From Solidesulfovibrio aerotolerans (GTDB lineage: Bacteria > Desulfobacterota > Desulfovibrionia > Desulfovibrionales > Desulfovibrionaceae): 64,000 bases of DNA. Below are positions 40,391-48,695 of this stretch, piece after piece (positions within the stretch are counted from its first letter, which is position 1; each line of letters starts with the position of its first letter). The stretch is from assembly GCF_009856865.1 (NCBI RefSeq), contig NZ_WVUD01000018.1:1-64000 (forward strand). Direction: 5' to 3'. The translations under genes were made by a program, and so were the position numbers. The notes beneath the pieces were generated by a model. That model saw only the letters and a program-made list of their open reading frames with translations. It ran no database searches and had not been told where the DNA came from.

Positions 40391-40654
40391 ATGGCAGCGG
40401 GCGTTTGGGACGGCATCGACAAGGAACGCGTGGCCAAGGCCATGGTCACGGCCTATTTGAGCGACGAATATCTGGAAGCATTGGCGGCGATCAACAACGC
40501 CGAGACCCTGGCCGAACTGGTTGCGGCCCGGGAACAAATCAAAGAGCTTATGGCTTTGTGGCGCGAGGAAGCGCCGGAATACGCCTTTGTCATCGACGCA
40601 CTCTATCTCTTTTCGGACAAGATCCAGCTGCAACTGACAGGGGAGACGGAGTGA
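40391..40654 (+). CDS. small helical protein of unknown function
   Basis: 87 residues, acidic, all-helical (VAKAMVTAYLSDEYLEALAAI, LVAAREQIKELMALWREEAPE). GGGAGAA precedes the ATG at 40391; the frame continues upstream only through repeat R8. No family is recognised. It sits upstream of the Mn2+ riboswitch. Confidence 0.6.
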   Translation: MAAGVWDGIDKERVAKAMVTAYLSDEYLEALAAINNAETLAELVAAREQIKELMALWREEAPEYAFVIDALYLFSDKIQLQLTGETE

Positions 40655-40673
40655 TCAGCAGCGAGCGCGACAG

Positions 40674-40702
40674 TTGACAGCCCCCGCCCCAGCGACTACC
40701 TT
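40674..40702 (+). promoter_or_regulatory. sigma70 promoter of the Mn2+ riboswitch transcript
   Basis: TTGACA (40674-40679), 17-base spacer, TACCTT (40697-40702). The expected start falls about at the first base of the riboswitch P1 stem, supporting both calls. Confidence 0.55.
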
Positions 40703-40710
40703 TATCTCTC

Positions 40711-40813
40711 CCAAAGGGGAGTAGCTGTTTCGGATCAGGGTCAACATCACTGCGGCGCGTCTGCCGCCTGGCCCTGTCGTCGGTTCCTTGGAACCGGCCA
40801 GCGAGACCTTTGG
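40711..40813 (+). promoter_or_regulatory. yybP-ykoY (Mn2+) riboswitch
   Basis: P1 is formed by CCAAAGG (40711-40717) and CCTTTGG (40807-40813). The 5' side continues with the conserved loop AAGGGGAGTAGC and the 3' side with GCGAGACCTTT, both diagnostic for this class. Two internal hairpins lie between. A terminator that reuses the 3' P1 strand follows, so Mn2+ binding should block termination and switch the gene on. The downstream gene is a cation exchanger, in line with known targets. Confidence 0.9.
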
Positions 40814-40846
40814 CATGCTTCTGCGCGTGCCAAGGTCTTTTTTTTT
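40805..40846 (+). terminator. riboswitch-controlled intrinsic terminator
   Basis: GACCTTTGGCATGC (40805-40818) pairs with GCGTGCCAAGGTC (40825-40837) and is followed by nine T. Its 5' arm contains the 3' strand of P1, giving mutually exclusive structures. Confidence 0.9.
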
Positions 40847-40872
40847 GGCCGCGACAACCCCCAGGAGACCTC

Positions 40873-42096
40873 ATGAAAAAACTGCTTCCCCTGTATCTGG
40901 CCCTGGCCGCCACCCTGCCCGGCCTGGCTTGCTTTCTCTTCTCCGTCCATCCCTCGCCACCTGCCACCGCCGCCCTGGCCGGTCTGGCCATTCTCGGAGC
41001 CTCCTTTTTGCTCCTGTGGGCCTGCGATGTGGCCCAGACCGACATCCCGCAAGCCCTGGCCCTGGCCGTGGTGGCGCTTATCGCCGTTTTGCCGGAATAC
41101 GCCGTGGACATGTATTTCACCTGGATGGCCGGCCAGCAGCCTGACTCCAACTACGCCCACTACGCCATCGCCAACATGACCGGGGCCAATCGCCTGCTCA
41201 TCGGCGTGGCCTGGACCCTGGTCGCCTTCCTGGTCTGGTGGCGCACCCGCAAACCCGTCATCCTGGAGGGCGAACGCCGCACCGAGGTGCTCTTCCTCGG
41301 TCTGGCCACGGCCTACGCCATCTCCATCCCGCTGTCCGGGTCGCTGACCTGGGTGGACGGCGTGGTGCTTATGAGCCTCTACGTCGTCTATATCGTCATC
41401 GCCGCCCGGCGCGAGTGTGAAGAGCCGGAACTGGAAGGCGTGGCCTGCGTCATCGGTACCCTGCCCAAGGGGCTGCGCCGCCTGTCCACGTTGGGTCTGT
41501 TTCTCTTTGCCGCCGCCGTCATCGTGGCCAATGCCGAGGCCTTTAGCGAAGGGCTGGTCGCCACGGGCCGGATTTTCGGGGTCAATGAATTCCTGCTGGT
41601 GCAGTGGCTGGCCCCCATCGCCTCGGAAGCCCCGGAAGTCATCGTGGCCGTCATGTTTGCCCTGCGCGGCATGGGCGGCATGGCTCTTGGCAGCCTCATC
41701 TCCTCCAAGCTCAACCAGTGGACGCTGCTTGTCGGCATGATCCCGGCCGTCTACGGCGTGTCTTCGGGCAGCTTCAGCGTGCCCATTCCCTTGGACGGCG
41801 TGCAGATGCACGAAATCATGCTCACCGCCGCCCAGTCGCTTTTGGCTGTCGGCCTGCTGGCCGGCCTGCGCCTGGATATTCGCGGCGCGTTGCTGCTGTT
41901 CGGCCTGTTTCTCGGCCAGTTCCTGGCCCCGGCCGTACCGGAAAGTGTGTGGGCGCTGTTGCCGGGCCATCTCTCCGGCAGCCAGGTCCATTTCTTTTTC
42001 AGCTTCCTCTACGTCGGCCTTTTCATCATCATGCTGCCGCGCATCGGGCCGCAACTCGTGGCCCTTATCCGCCCGCACCGCCGCGCCGCCTCTTGA
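40873..42096 (+). CDS. CaCA-family cation antiporter, Mn2+ riboswitch-controlled
   Basis: 407 residues, about ten transmembrane helices. Two alpha repeats are visible: LAVVALIAVLPEYAVDMYF...NMTGANRLLIG and LAPIASEAPEVIVAVMFALRG...LGSLISSKLNQWTLL, the ion-binding motifs of Na+/Ca2+ exchangers. CAGGAG lies 5 bases before the ATG at 40873. The riboswitch in the leader argues for Mn2+ (and perhaps Ca2+) export rather than a housekeeping Ca2+ role. Confidence 0.88.
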   Translation: MKKLLPLYLALAATLPGLACFLFSVHPSPPATAALAGLAILGASFLLLWACDVAQTDIPQALALAVVALIAVLPEYAVDMYFTWMAGQQPDSNYAHYAIANMTGANRLLIGVAWTLVAFLVWWRTRKPVILEGERRTEVLFLGLATAYAISIPLSGSLTWVDGVVLMSLYVVYIVIAARRECEEPELEGVACVIGTLPKGLRRLSTLGLFLFAAAVIVANAEAFSEGLVATGRIFGVNEFLLVQWLAPIASEAPEVIVAVMFALRGMGGMALGSLISSKLNQWTLLVGMIPAVYGVSSGSFSVPIPLDGVQMHEIMLTAAQSLLAVGLLAGLRLDIRGALLLFGLFLGQFLAPAVPESVWALLPGHLSGSQVHFFFSFLYVGLFIIMLPRIGPQLVALIRPHRRAAS

Positions 42097-42183
42097 CGCC
42101 AGGGAGCCCCGGCCCTACAAACCGCCCCCGCCCCGGGAAATCACCCCGGGGCGGATCGCCTGCCGCCAAGGAGGTCCGCCGCC

Positions 42184-42912
42184 ATGGACCAGGGTTTTGA
42201 ACTCCCCCTTTACCTGGATCTCTTCGCCGTCTTTTTGATGGCCGCCACCGGGGCCATTGAGGCCATCCGCCGGAAATTCGACCTCGTGGGCCTCCTTGGC
42301 CTGTCCCTGGCCACCGGCCTGGGCGGGGCGCTCATTCGCGACGGCATCTTCCTGCAATCCGGCGTTCCGGCTGTGGTGCGAAACCCGCAGTACCTGTACG
42401 CCGTGGCCGGCGCGGCCCTGGCCTGCCTGGTTTTCGGCCGCCGGGCGCTGCTCTCCGAACGGCTGGTGGCCCTGGTCGATGCCGCAGCACTTGGGGCCTA
42501 TGCCGTGGTCGGCATGGAAAAGTCCCTGGCTTTCGGCCTGGATTTCGCGGCAGCCGTGCTGGTCGGCACGGTCAACGCCTGCGGCGGCGGCATCCTGCGC
42601 GACGTGCTCATGCGTGAGGAGCCCATGGTCTTTCGGCCGGGGCAGTTTTACGGTCTGGCCGCCCTGCTCGGCTGCCTGACCTACCCCTTTTTACGCCAAA
42701 GCCTGGGACTTCCCCCGCTGTCGGCCGCCCTTGGCACCATCCTTTTCACATTTTGCCTGCGCGTTCTCGCCATCACGCGCAACTGGCGCACGGCCCCGGT
42801 GCGCGACACGGGCCTGTTTCGCCGCCGCCGCCCGTCCGTCCACGTCTTGACGGCCCGGGGCAAAACGGGTCTACCCAAGGCAGGCTCGCCCCCAGGCGGC
42901 CACGACCTCTAG
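42184..42912 (+). CDS. TRIC-type (UPF0126) membrane channel protein
   Basis: 242 residues, about seven transmembrane helices with two inverted repeats bearing GLGGALIRDGIF and NACGGGILRDVLM, the pattern of UPF0126/YadS proteins, prokaryotic relatives of TRIC cation channels. The last 40 residues are a positive cytosolic tail. AAGGAGG precedes the ATG. Following the Mn2+-regulated exchanger by 87 bases, it may be in the same transcript. Confidence 0.9.
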   Translation: MDQGFELPLYLDLFAVFLMAATGAIEAIRRKFDLVGLLGLSLATGLGGALIRDGIFLQSGVPAVVRNPQYLYAVAGAALACLVFGRRALLSERLVALVDAAALGAYAVVGMEKSLAFGLDFAAAVLVGTVNACGGGILRDVLMREEPMVFRPGQFYGLAALLGCLTYPFLRQSLGLPPLSAALGTILFTFCLRVLAITRNWRTAPVRDTGLFRRRRPSVHVLTARGKTGLPKAGSPPGGHDL

Positions 42913-42928
42913 CAAGGGGAATTAAGCC

Positions 42929-43567
42929 GTGACCCGTCCCATCTCCACGCTTTTTTGCGATGTCGGCGGCGTCCTTTTGACCAACGGCTGGGACCGTCAA
43001 GCCCGGGCCGAGGCCGCCCGCGTCTTTCATCTGGACGCCGCCGAAACCGACGAACGCCACCACCTGACCTTCGACGCTTACGAGGAAGGCAAGCTCTCTC
43101 TGGACGATTATCTCGACCGCACGGTCTTTTACGTGCCGCGCTCCTTTACCAAAGACGCCTTCCGCGACTTCATGCTGTCGCGCTCCAAACCCCTGCCCGA
43201 GATGTTTGGCTATGTGCGCGATTTAAAAGCCCGCCACGGCATAAAGATCGTCATCGTCAACAACGAGGGCCGCGAACTCAACCAATACCGCATCAAGGCC
43301 TTTGGCCTGGGCTGTTTCGTGGACGCCTTTGTCTCTTCCTGCTTTGTCCACATGCGCAAACCCGACGCCGATATCTTCCGGGTGGCCCTGGACATCGCCC
43401 AGACCGATCCGGCCGACGCCGCCTATATTGATGACCGGGCCATGTTCGTGGACGTGGCAGCCACCCTGGGCATCCGGGGCGTGGTCCACCGCGACGCGGC
43501 CACCACGGCCAGGGAACTTATGGCCCACGGCGGCTTTGCCGCCTCCTGCCCGGGCGGCCTCGGCTGA
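42929..43567 (+). CDS. HAD superfamily hydrolase
   Basis: 212 residues. Motif I LFCDVGGVLL has the nucleophile Asp, but the second Asp is Gly, as in HAD-IA proteins of the epoxide-hydrolase N-terminal type. Motif II IVIVNNEG and motif III/IV KPDADIFRVAL...YIDDRAMFVD are present. The start is a GTG at 42929. It is a general phosphatase-like fold; substrate unknown. The next 190 bases are very GC-rich and carry short tandem CGGGG-type words but no gene. Confidence 0.85.
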   Translation: MTRPISTLFCDVGGVLLTNGWDRQARAEAARVFHLDAAETDERHHLTFDAYEEGKLSLDDYLDRTVFYVPRSFTKDAFRDFMLSRSKPLPEMFGYVRDLKARHGIKIVIVNNEGRELNQYRIKAFGLGCFVDAFVSSCFVHMRKPDADIFRVALDIAQTDPADAAYIDDRAMFVDVAATLGIRGVVHRDAATTARELMAHGGFAASCPGGLG

Positions 43568-43757
43568 GCCTGCGGGGCGACGCGCCGGGGCCGGGTATCG
43601 GGGTGAGGAGTCGGGGCGGCGCGCCGGGGGCGGTGGAGCCAGGGCGACATGGCGGCCGGCGGGATATCGGGGCGGGGGTTCCAAGGCCGGCCTCTTTCCG
43701 GTACGGTGCGGGGGTAAATCAAACGGAGAGCCTACGGCCTCTCCAAGGAGTCGGTGC

Positions 43758-44123
43758 ATGACCAAGATCGCCATTCCCTCCCGCGACGGCCAGGTGGACG
43801 AACACTTCGGCCATTGCGGCTATTTTACCGTGCTGACCATTGGCCCGGACAAGACCGTGACGGCCGAAGAGACCTTTGCCCCGCCGGCGGAATGCGGCTG
43901 CAAGTCCAATCTGGTCAACGATCTGCTCGGCATGGGCGTGACCACGCTCATTGCCGGCAACATGGGCCAGGGCGCGGCCAACAAGCTGCGCCAGGCCGGC
44001 ATGACGGTCATTCGCGGTGCCGCCGGCCCGGTCCATGAGGCTGCTGCGGCCTATCTGGCCGGCAATCTGGCCGACCGCGACGAACTGTGCATGGCCCACG
44101 GCCACAACTGCCTCGACGACTAG
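43758..44123 (+). CDS. NifX/NafY-like iron-molybdenum cofactor-binding family protein
   Basis: 121 residues of the dinitrogenase iron-molybdenum cofactor family (PF02579): IAIPSRDGQVDEHFGHCGYF, ECGCKSNLVNDLLGMGV and IAGNMGQGAANKLRQAGM, with a Cys/His-rich end (CMAHGHNC). Members carry FeMo-co or related clusters, and short stand-alone ones also occur in organisms without nitrogenase. AAGGAG precedes the ATG at 43758. No nif structural genes are in the window. Confidence 0.88.
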   Translation: MTKIAIPSRDGQVDEHFGHCGYFTVLTIGPDKTVTAEETFAPPAECGCKSNLVNDLLGMGVTTLIAGNMGQGAANKLRQAGMTVIRGAAGPVHEAAAAYLAGNLADRDELCMAHGHNCLDD

Positions 44124-44162
44124 TTGGCCGGCGCAGCGCGCCAACCACTGCCTTGATTGCCT

Positions 44163-44192
44163 GGGAGCCATGGAAGCATGGCTCCCTTTTTT
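44163..44192 (+). terminator. Rho-independent terminator after the NifX-like gene
   Basis: GGGAGCCATG, loop GAAG, CATGGCTCCC, then six T. A perfect 10-bp stem. Confidence 0.92.
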
Positions 44193-44388
44193 GAGTTGTC
44201 TGGCCGCCGCCTTTGGCATCGAACCGGAACAGTTGCGGCTGTAATTTCTTACACTCCCGGCACACTTCCAGACACATTAAAAATCCCCATAAAACCAGCA
44301 CGTTGCCCGTAAATGCGTCAGCCGGGATTCTCCTCAAACCGTTCCTAATTCCTCCAAACCACCTTGATCCCACTTCTTTTTGCCGCAG
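44193..44388 (+). other. intergenic region, nothing recognised
   Basis: Between the NifX terminator and the cobalamin-riboswitch promoter. AT-richer than average; no reading frame with a ribosome binding site and no clear structure. Confidence 0.6.
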
Positions 44389-44419
44389 TTGACACAAGAC
44401 GCGCATGCTCCCATATAAC
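44389..44419 (+). promoter_or_regulatory. promoter of the nrdD transcript
   Basis: TTGACA (44389-44394) and an AT-rich CATATAAC (44412-44419). With CATATA as -10 the spacer is 17 bases; the expected start then coincides with the first base of riboswitch P1. Confidence 0.6.
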
Positions 44420-44424
44420 ACGAA

Positions 44425-44629
44425 GCGTTGGTGTCCGCCCCCGACAGCCCGTCGGGCGGCGGAACCGAAAGAGGGAATACCGGTGCGAGTCCGGAACTGC
44501 CCCGCAGCGGTGAGCGAAAACGAACCCCGCAACAAAGCACTGGACGCGCGGCGTCCGGGAAGCGACGGGTAGTAGATACGCGGCCCGCATACGGCCGAAA
44601 TGTTCGCCAGTCCGAAGACCTGCCAACGC
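44425..44629 (+). promoter_or_regulatory. cobalamin (AdoCbl) riboswitch
   Basis: P1 GCGTTGG (44425-44431) pairs with CCAACGC (44623-44629). The conserved core GGGAATACCGGTGCGAGTCCGG is split around 44474-44495, followed by the B12 box-like ACTGCCCCGCAGCGGTGA and the 3' AGTCCGAAGACCTGCC. An expression platform lies between 44630 and 44764; a terminator with T run (GCGCGCGTTTTTT) is suggested at about 44695-44710. Confidence 0.95.
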
Positions 44630-44764
44630 CCGTCGGGACCAATCCGACGTCAGTCCAGGGAGCCTCGAGGGAGGGTTGCCCGGTCCAGCCAGGACGCCGC
44701 GCGCGTTTTTTGGCTGCCGTTGCCCTTCCCACTATCGCTAATGGTCTCGCCAGGGAGAACTCGC

Positions 44765-46960
44765 ATGTCCGAGCCGATGGAACACGGCAATTTGGCCCTT
44801 TATCCCGATTCCGACCCCACCGCCAAGGCCGCCGCCGCCACTCCGGCCGAGCAGCCCGCCGTTGCCGCCGTGCCGTCGCGCATCCGCAAACGCCACGGGG
44901 AAATCGTCGCCTTCGACGCCGACAAAATCCTCTCCGCCATGCGCCGCGCCGGTGCAGTCACCGGCGAATTCGGCGACGACGAAGCCTGGCTGTTAACCGC
45001 CCAGGCCGTCAAAGTCCTCTCCCACCGCTTTGTGGGCCAGATCCCGGATATCGAGCGCATCCAGGACATCGTGGAGCAAGTGCTCGTCTCGGCCAACCAC
45101 TTCCGCACCATGCGCGCCTATTCCGTCTACCGCGAACAGCGCGCCCGGCTTCGCGAAGACAAAAAAACCGTGGTGGACGTGGCCGCCTCCATCAACGAAT
45201 ACCTCGACCGCCAGGATTGGCGCGTCTCGGCCAACGCCAACCAGGGCTATTCACTCGGCGGCCTGATCCTGAACGTCTCGGGCAAAGTGGTGGCCAACTA
45301 CTGGCTTTCCCACGTCTATCCGCCCGAAGTCGGCGCTGCCCACCGCGACGGCGATGTCCATATCCACGACCTCGACATGCTGTGCGGCTACTGCGCCGGC
45401 TGGTCGTTGCGCATGCTGTTGACCGAAGGCTTAAACGGCGTGCCCGGCAAGGTCGAAGCCAAACCGCCCAAACACCTCTCCAGCGCCGTGGGCCAGATCG
45501 TCAATTTTCTCGGCACGCTGCAAAACGAATGGGCCGGTGCCCAGGCCTTTTCCTCCTTTGACACCTACATGGCCCCGTTTATCCGCAAGGACAATCTGGG
45601 CTATGACGAAGTGCGCCAGTGCATCCAGGAACTGATCTACAACCTGAATGTGCCGTCGCGCTGGGGCACCCAGACGCCCTTTACCAACCTGACCTTCGAC
45701 TGGACCTGCCCTGAGGATCTGGCCAAGGATCATCCCCTCATCGGCGGCGTAGAGATGCCGTTCACCTACGGCGAACTGCAAGTCGAAATGGACATGATCA
45801 ACCGGGCCTACATCGAAGTTATGACCGCCGGCGACGCCAAGGGGCGCGTTTTCACCTTCCCCATTCCGACCTACAATATCACCAAGGATTTCCCCTGGCA
45901 GTCGCCCAATGTGGACATCCTGTTTGAAATGACGGCCAAATATGGGCTGCCCTACTTCCAGAATTTCCTCAATTCCGACCTCACCCCCAACATGGTGCGG
46001 TCCATGTGCTGCCGTTTGCAGCTCGATTTGCGCGAACTGCTCAAGCGCGGCAACGGCCTTTTCGGCAGCGCCGAACAGACCGGGTCCGTGGGCGTGGTCA
46101 CCATCAACTGCGCCCGCCTGGGCTTCACCCATCGCGGCGACGAGGCCGGTCTGCTCGCCCGGCTCGACACCCTGCTCGACATCGCCCGCACCAGCCTGGA
46201 GATCAAACGCAAGGAGATCACCCGCCGCATGGACGCCGGGCTGTTCCCCTACACCAAGCGCTATCTGGGGTCGCTGCGCAACCACTTCTCGACCATCGGT
46301 GTCAACGGCATCAACGAAATGATCCGCAACTTCACCGGCGGCACCGAAGATATCACTTCGGCAAACGGCCACGCCATGGCCGTACGGCTGCTCGACCACG
46401 TGCGCGAACGCATGACCGAGTTCCAGGAAGAGACCGGCCACCTCTATAACCTCGAAGCAACGCCGGCCGAAGGCACCACCTACCGCTTCGCCCGCGAAGA
46501 CAAAAAACGCTTCCCGGCCATCCTCCAGGCCGGTACGCCGGAAAAGCCGTATTATACGAACTCCTCCCAACTGCCGGTGGGTTTTACCGACGACCCCTTC
46601 GAGGCCCTTTCCCGCCAGGAGGAACTCCAGCGCAAATACACCGGCGGCACGGTGCTCCACCTCTACATGGGCGAACGCGTCACCAGCGCCGAAGCCTGCA
46701 AAAAGCTGGTCCAGCGCTCCCTGTCCGGCTTTGCCCTGCCCTACGTCACCGTGACGCCGACGTTTTCCATCTGCGACGTTCACGGCTACCTCGACGGTGA
46801 ACACATCACCTGCCCGACCTGCGCCGCCGAAGGGCGCGAACAGGCCTGCGAAATCTGGACCCGCGTCATGGGCTACTACCGGCCCAAATCGGCCTTTAAC
46901 GTCGGCAAACAGGGCGAATACGACGACCGGGTGTGCTTTAGCGAACCAGTTGCGATGTAA
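44765..46960 (+). CDS. nrdD: anaerobic (class III) ribonucleoside-triphosphate reductase
   Basis: 731 residues. An ATP-cone allosteric domain (about 38-130; RIRKRHGEIVAFDADKILSAM) precedes the catalytic barrel (HRDGDVHIHDLDMLCGYC, GSVGVVTINCARLGF). Near the C-terminus lies the four-Cys zinc site region (ICDVHGYLDGEHITCPTC) and the glycyl radical motif RVMGYY with Gly about residue 703. It makes dNTPs without O2. The cobalamin riboswitch in its leader should shut it off when B12 is plentiful, presumably because a B12-dependent class II enzyme exists elsewhere. GGGAG lies 8 bases before the ATG. Confidence 0.95.
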   Translation: MSEPMEHGNLALYPDSDPTAKAAAATPAEQPAVAAVPSRIRKRHGEIVAFDADKILSAMRRAGAVTGEFGDDEAWLLTAQAVKVLSHRFVGQIPDIERIQDIVEQVLVSANHFRTMRAYSVYREQRARLREDKKTVVDVAASINEYLDRQDWRVSANANQGYSLGGLILNVSGKVVANYWLSHVYPPEVGAAHRDGDVHIHDLDMLCGYCAGWSLRMLLTEGLNGVPGKVEAKPPKHLSSAVGQIVNFLGTLQNEWAGAQAFSSFDTYMAPFIRKDNLGYDEVRQCIQELIYNLNVPSRWGTQTPFTNLTFDWTCPEDLAKDHPLIGGVEMPFTYGELQVEMDMINRAYIEVMTAGDAKGRVFTFPIPTYNITKDFPWQSPNVDILFEMTAKYGLPYFQNFLNSDLTPNMVRSMCCRLQLDLRELLKRGNGLFGSAEQTGSVGVVTINCARLGFTHRGDEAGLLARLDTLLDIARTSLEIKRKEITRRMDAGLFPYTKRYLGSLRNHFSTIGVNGINEMIRNFTGGTEDITSANGHAMAVRLLDHVRERMTEFQEETGHLYNLEATPAEGTTYRFAREDKKRFPAILQAGTPEKPYYTNSSQLPVGFTDDPFEALSRQEELQRKYTGGTVLHLYMGERVTSAEACKKLVQRSLSGFALPYVTVTPTFSICDVHGYLDGEHITCPTCAAEGREQACEIWTRVMGYYRPKSAFNVGKQGEYDDRVCFSEPVAM

Positions 46961-46980
46961 GAAGAACGGAAGGCGAAGAG

Positions 46981-47042
46981 GCCTCCGGCGGCCGGGGGCC
47001 TGAGGCCCCCGGACCCCCCATCGAGAGAAGCTTTTCAAGGGT
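46981..47042 (+). repeat. GCCTCCGGC repeat, copy R9 (unpaired)
   Basis: Head GCCTCCGGCGG then CCGGGGGCCT-GAGGCCCCCGG hairpin (stem differs from R1 on both arms), tail GGACCCCCCATCGAGAGAAG...TTTCAAGGG. Purine leader GAAGAACGGAAGGCGAAGAG. Directly after nrdD. Confidence 0.85.
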
Positions 47043-47051
47043 TTTACGCAT

Positions 47052-47100
47052 AGGCCGGCATGGCGACGACACGGGGTCGTGCCATACCGGCCTTTTCTTT
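47052..47100 (+). terminator. terminator between nrdD and nrdG
   Basis: AGGCCGGCATGGC pairs with GCCATACCGGCCT (one mismatch), inner ACGAC/GTCGT extends it, followed by TTTTCTTT. It lies after repeat R9. The nrdG gene therefore depends on read-through or its own promoter. Confidence 0.75.
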
Positions 47101-47161
47101 ATCGGGACGGCGGTCTGCCGCCCACTTGCCCCCGGTCGCCGGGAACGCTAAGGGACGCCCC

Positions 47162-47860
47162 ATGAACGGACTGATTATCGGCGGCGTAACGCCCCTTTCC
47201 ACCCTCGATTTCCCCGACGCCCTGGCCGCTGTCGTCTATTGCCAGGGCTGCCCCTGGGGCTGCCCCTACTGCCACAACGAACCCTTGCGCGAAATAACCG
47301 ACCAGGCCGAGCGCGACGGAGCCTCGGTGCTCACCTGGCTCAAAGGCCGACGGGGACTCCTGGACGCGGTCGTTTTCTCCGGCGGCGAACCCACCCTCCA
47401 GGACGGGCTTGGCCCCATGCTCGACGCCGTGCGCGCCCTGGGCTTCAAAGTCGGCCTGCATACCACCGGCATGTACCCCGACGCCCTGGCCGCAATCCTG
47501 CCGCTGTGCGACTGGGTGGGCCTCGACGTCAAAGCCCCCCGCGCCGCCTACGATCGCATCACCGGCGTGGCCCGCAGCGGCGAGGCGGCGTTTGCCAGCC
47601 TCACCCTGCTCCTGCAAAGCGGCGTGCCCTGCGAAACGCGCACCACCTGGCACCCGGGCCTTTTGACCGAAGCCGAACTGGCGGAACTGGCCGGCGAACT
47701 GGCCGCAGCCGACGCCGGACGCTGGGTCATCCAGGGCTTTCGTCCCGATGGCTGCACCGACACCACCCTCTCGGCCGCCGGACCAACCGTCTTTCCGCCC
47801 GATCTCATAGCCCGACTCCAAACCGCCGCCCCGCGCCTGACCATCACCGCGAGAGTGTAG
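47162..47860 (+). CDS. nrdG: anaerobic ribonucleotide reductase activating protein (radical SAM)
   Basis: 232 residues. The radical SAM cluster motif is Cys30-x3-Cys34-x2-Cys37 inside YCQGCPWGCPYCHN, followed by FSGGEPTLQDGLGPML and LDVKAPRAAYDRITG. It installs the glycyl radical in NrdD. The sequence is of the longer anaerobic NrdG subtype rather than the 154-residue E. coli form. The ATG at 47162 was chosen over a 34-residue upstream extension that crosses the terminator. Confidence 0.92.
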   Translation: MNGLIIGGVTPLSTLDFPDALAAVVYCQGCPWGCPYCHNEPLREITDQAERDGASVLTWLKGRRGLLDAVVFSGGEPTLQDGLGPMLDAVRALGFKVGLHTTGMYPDALAAILPLCDWVGLDVKAPRAAYDRITGVARSGEAAFASLTLLLQSGVPCETRTTWHPGLLTEAELAELAGELAAADAGRWVIQGFRPDGCTDTTLSAAGPTVFPPDLIARLQTAAPRLTITARV

Positions 47861-47879
47861 GAGGGGGAAGGCAGAAGAG

Positions 47880-47941
47880 GCCTCCGGCGGCCGGGGGGAT
47901 GATCCCCCCGGACCCCCATCGGGAAAAGTTTTTAAGGGGGT
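47880..47941 (+). repeat. GCCTCCGGC repeat, copy R10 (pairs with R11)
   Basis: Head GCCTCCGGCGGCC, hairpin CCGGGGGGAT-G-ATCCCCCCGG, tail ATCGGGAAAAGTTTTTAAGGGGG. Purine leader GAGGGGGAAGGCAGAAGAG. Confidence 0.85.
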
Positions 47942-48033
47942 TGTGCTCGTCGCAACAGGCCCCTTTGTCCCTGGCAGGGAGGGGCCGGGAGGGACTCCCC
48001 CCTCCCGCCTCGCGGCAACGCCGTCCCCCTATA

Positions 48034-48089
48034 ACCCCTTGCCTTCCAGGAGGGATTCCAAAGGGGCCACCCCTTTGGCCGCCGGAGGC
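48034..48089 (-). repeat. GCCTCCGGC repeat, copy R11, variant B (pairs with R10)
   Basis: Minus-orientation copy with the CCAAAGGGG/CCCCTTTGG hairpin and GAATCCCTCCTGGAAGGCAAGGGG tail, as in R5. R10 and R11 bound a 210-base unit; a degenerate G/C-run hairpin lies between (about 47975-48015). Confidence 0.8.
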
Positions 48090-48116
48090 ACTCTTCAATT
48101 CAATAAAGGGGACGAC

Positions 48117-48542
48117 ATGGACACGCTGACCATCACCGCCCGGGTGGCCATTCCCTTGGCCGAAATTTCGTTTATTGCGGCCCGCAGCGGCGGTCCCGGC
48201 GGCCAGCACGTCAACACCACCAGCACCAAGGTGACGCTGCTTTTTGATGTGCAGGCCTCGCCGAGCCTGACCGAATACGACAAGGCCCGCATCGGCCAGG
48301 CTCTCGAAGGTCGCATCGGCAAGGACGGGGTGCTGCGCGTGGTGTCCCAGTCCACCCGCAGCCAGTTCGCCAACAAGGAACTCGCCCTGGAGCGGTTTGC
48401 CGCCTTGCTGCGCGCCGCCCTGACCCCGGTCGCCCCTCGCAAGAAAACCCGCGTCTCCCTGGCTGCCAAACGCCGCCGGGTGGATGACAAGAAGCGCCAG
48501 GGCGCGCGCAAACGCCAGCGCAGCGTCAGCACGGACGATTGA
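48117..48542 (+). CDS. arfB: alternative ribosome-rescue factor B (peptidyl-tRNA hydrolase)
   Basis: 141 residues. The catalytic GGQ lies in AARSGGPGGQHVNTTSTKV, and the C-terminus is a Lys/Arg-rich tail (RKKTRVSLAAKRRRVDDKKRQGARKRQR) that threads into the mRNA channel of stalled ribosomes. The length and lack of the RF2 codon-recognition domain separate it from release factors. The ATG at 48117 was chosen; the frame continues upstream through repeats. Confidence 0.93.
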   Translation: MDTLTITARVAIPLAEISFIAARSGGPGGQHVNTTSTKVTLLFDVQASPSLTEYDKARIGQALEGRIGKDGVLRVVSQSTRSQFANKELALERFAALLRAALTPVAPRKKTRVSLAAKRRRVDDKKRQGARKRQRSVSTDD

Positions 48543-48695
48543 CCCGAGGGCGTAACACCGCAGCCGGCACTGACGCACAAGACCGCTCGTAGAATGGGGC
48601 ACGCCTTGACGCCCTCCACCGCCCCGGGCTAGGTGAACCCAGTTTCCGGCCTCGGGCCGGTACGACGGCAACGCCCGATCCGGAGCACCCAACAC

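Noticed and set aside
40747-42078. 443-aa open frame on the minus strand
   Set aside because: Antisense to the exchanger gene and the riboswitch; His/Gln/Gly-rich shadow.
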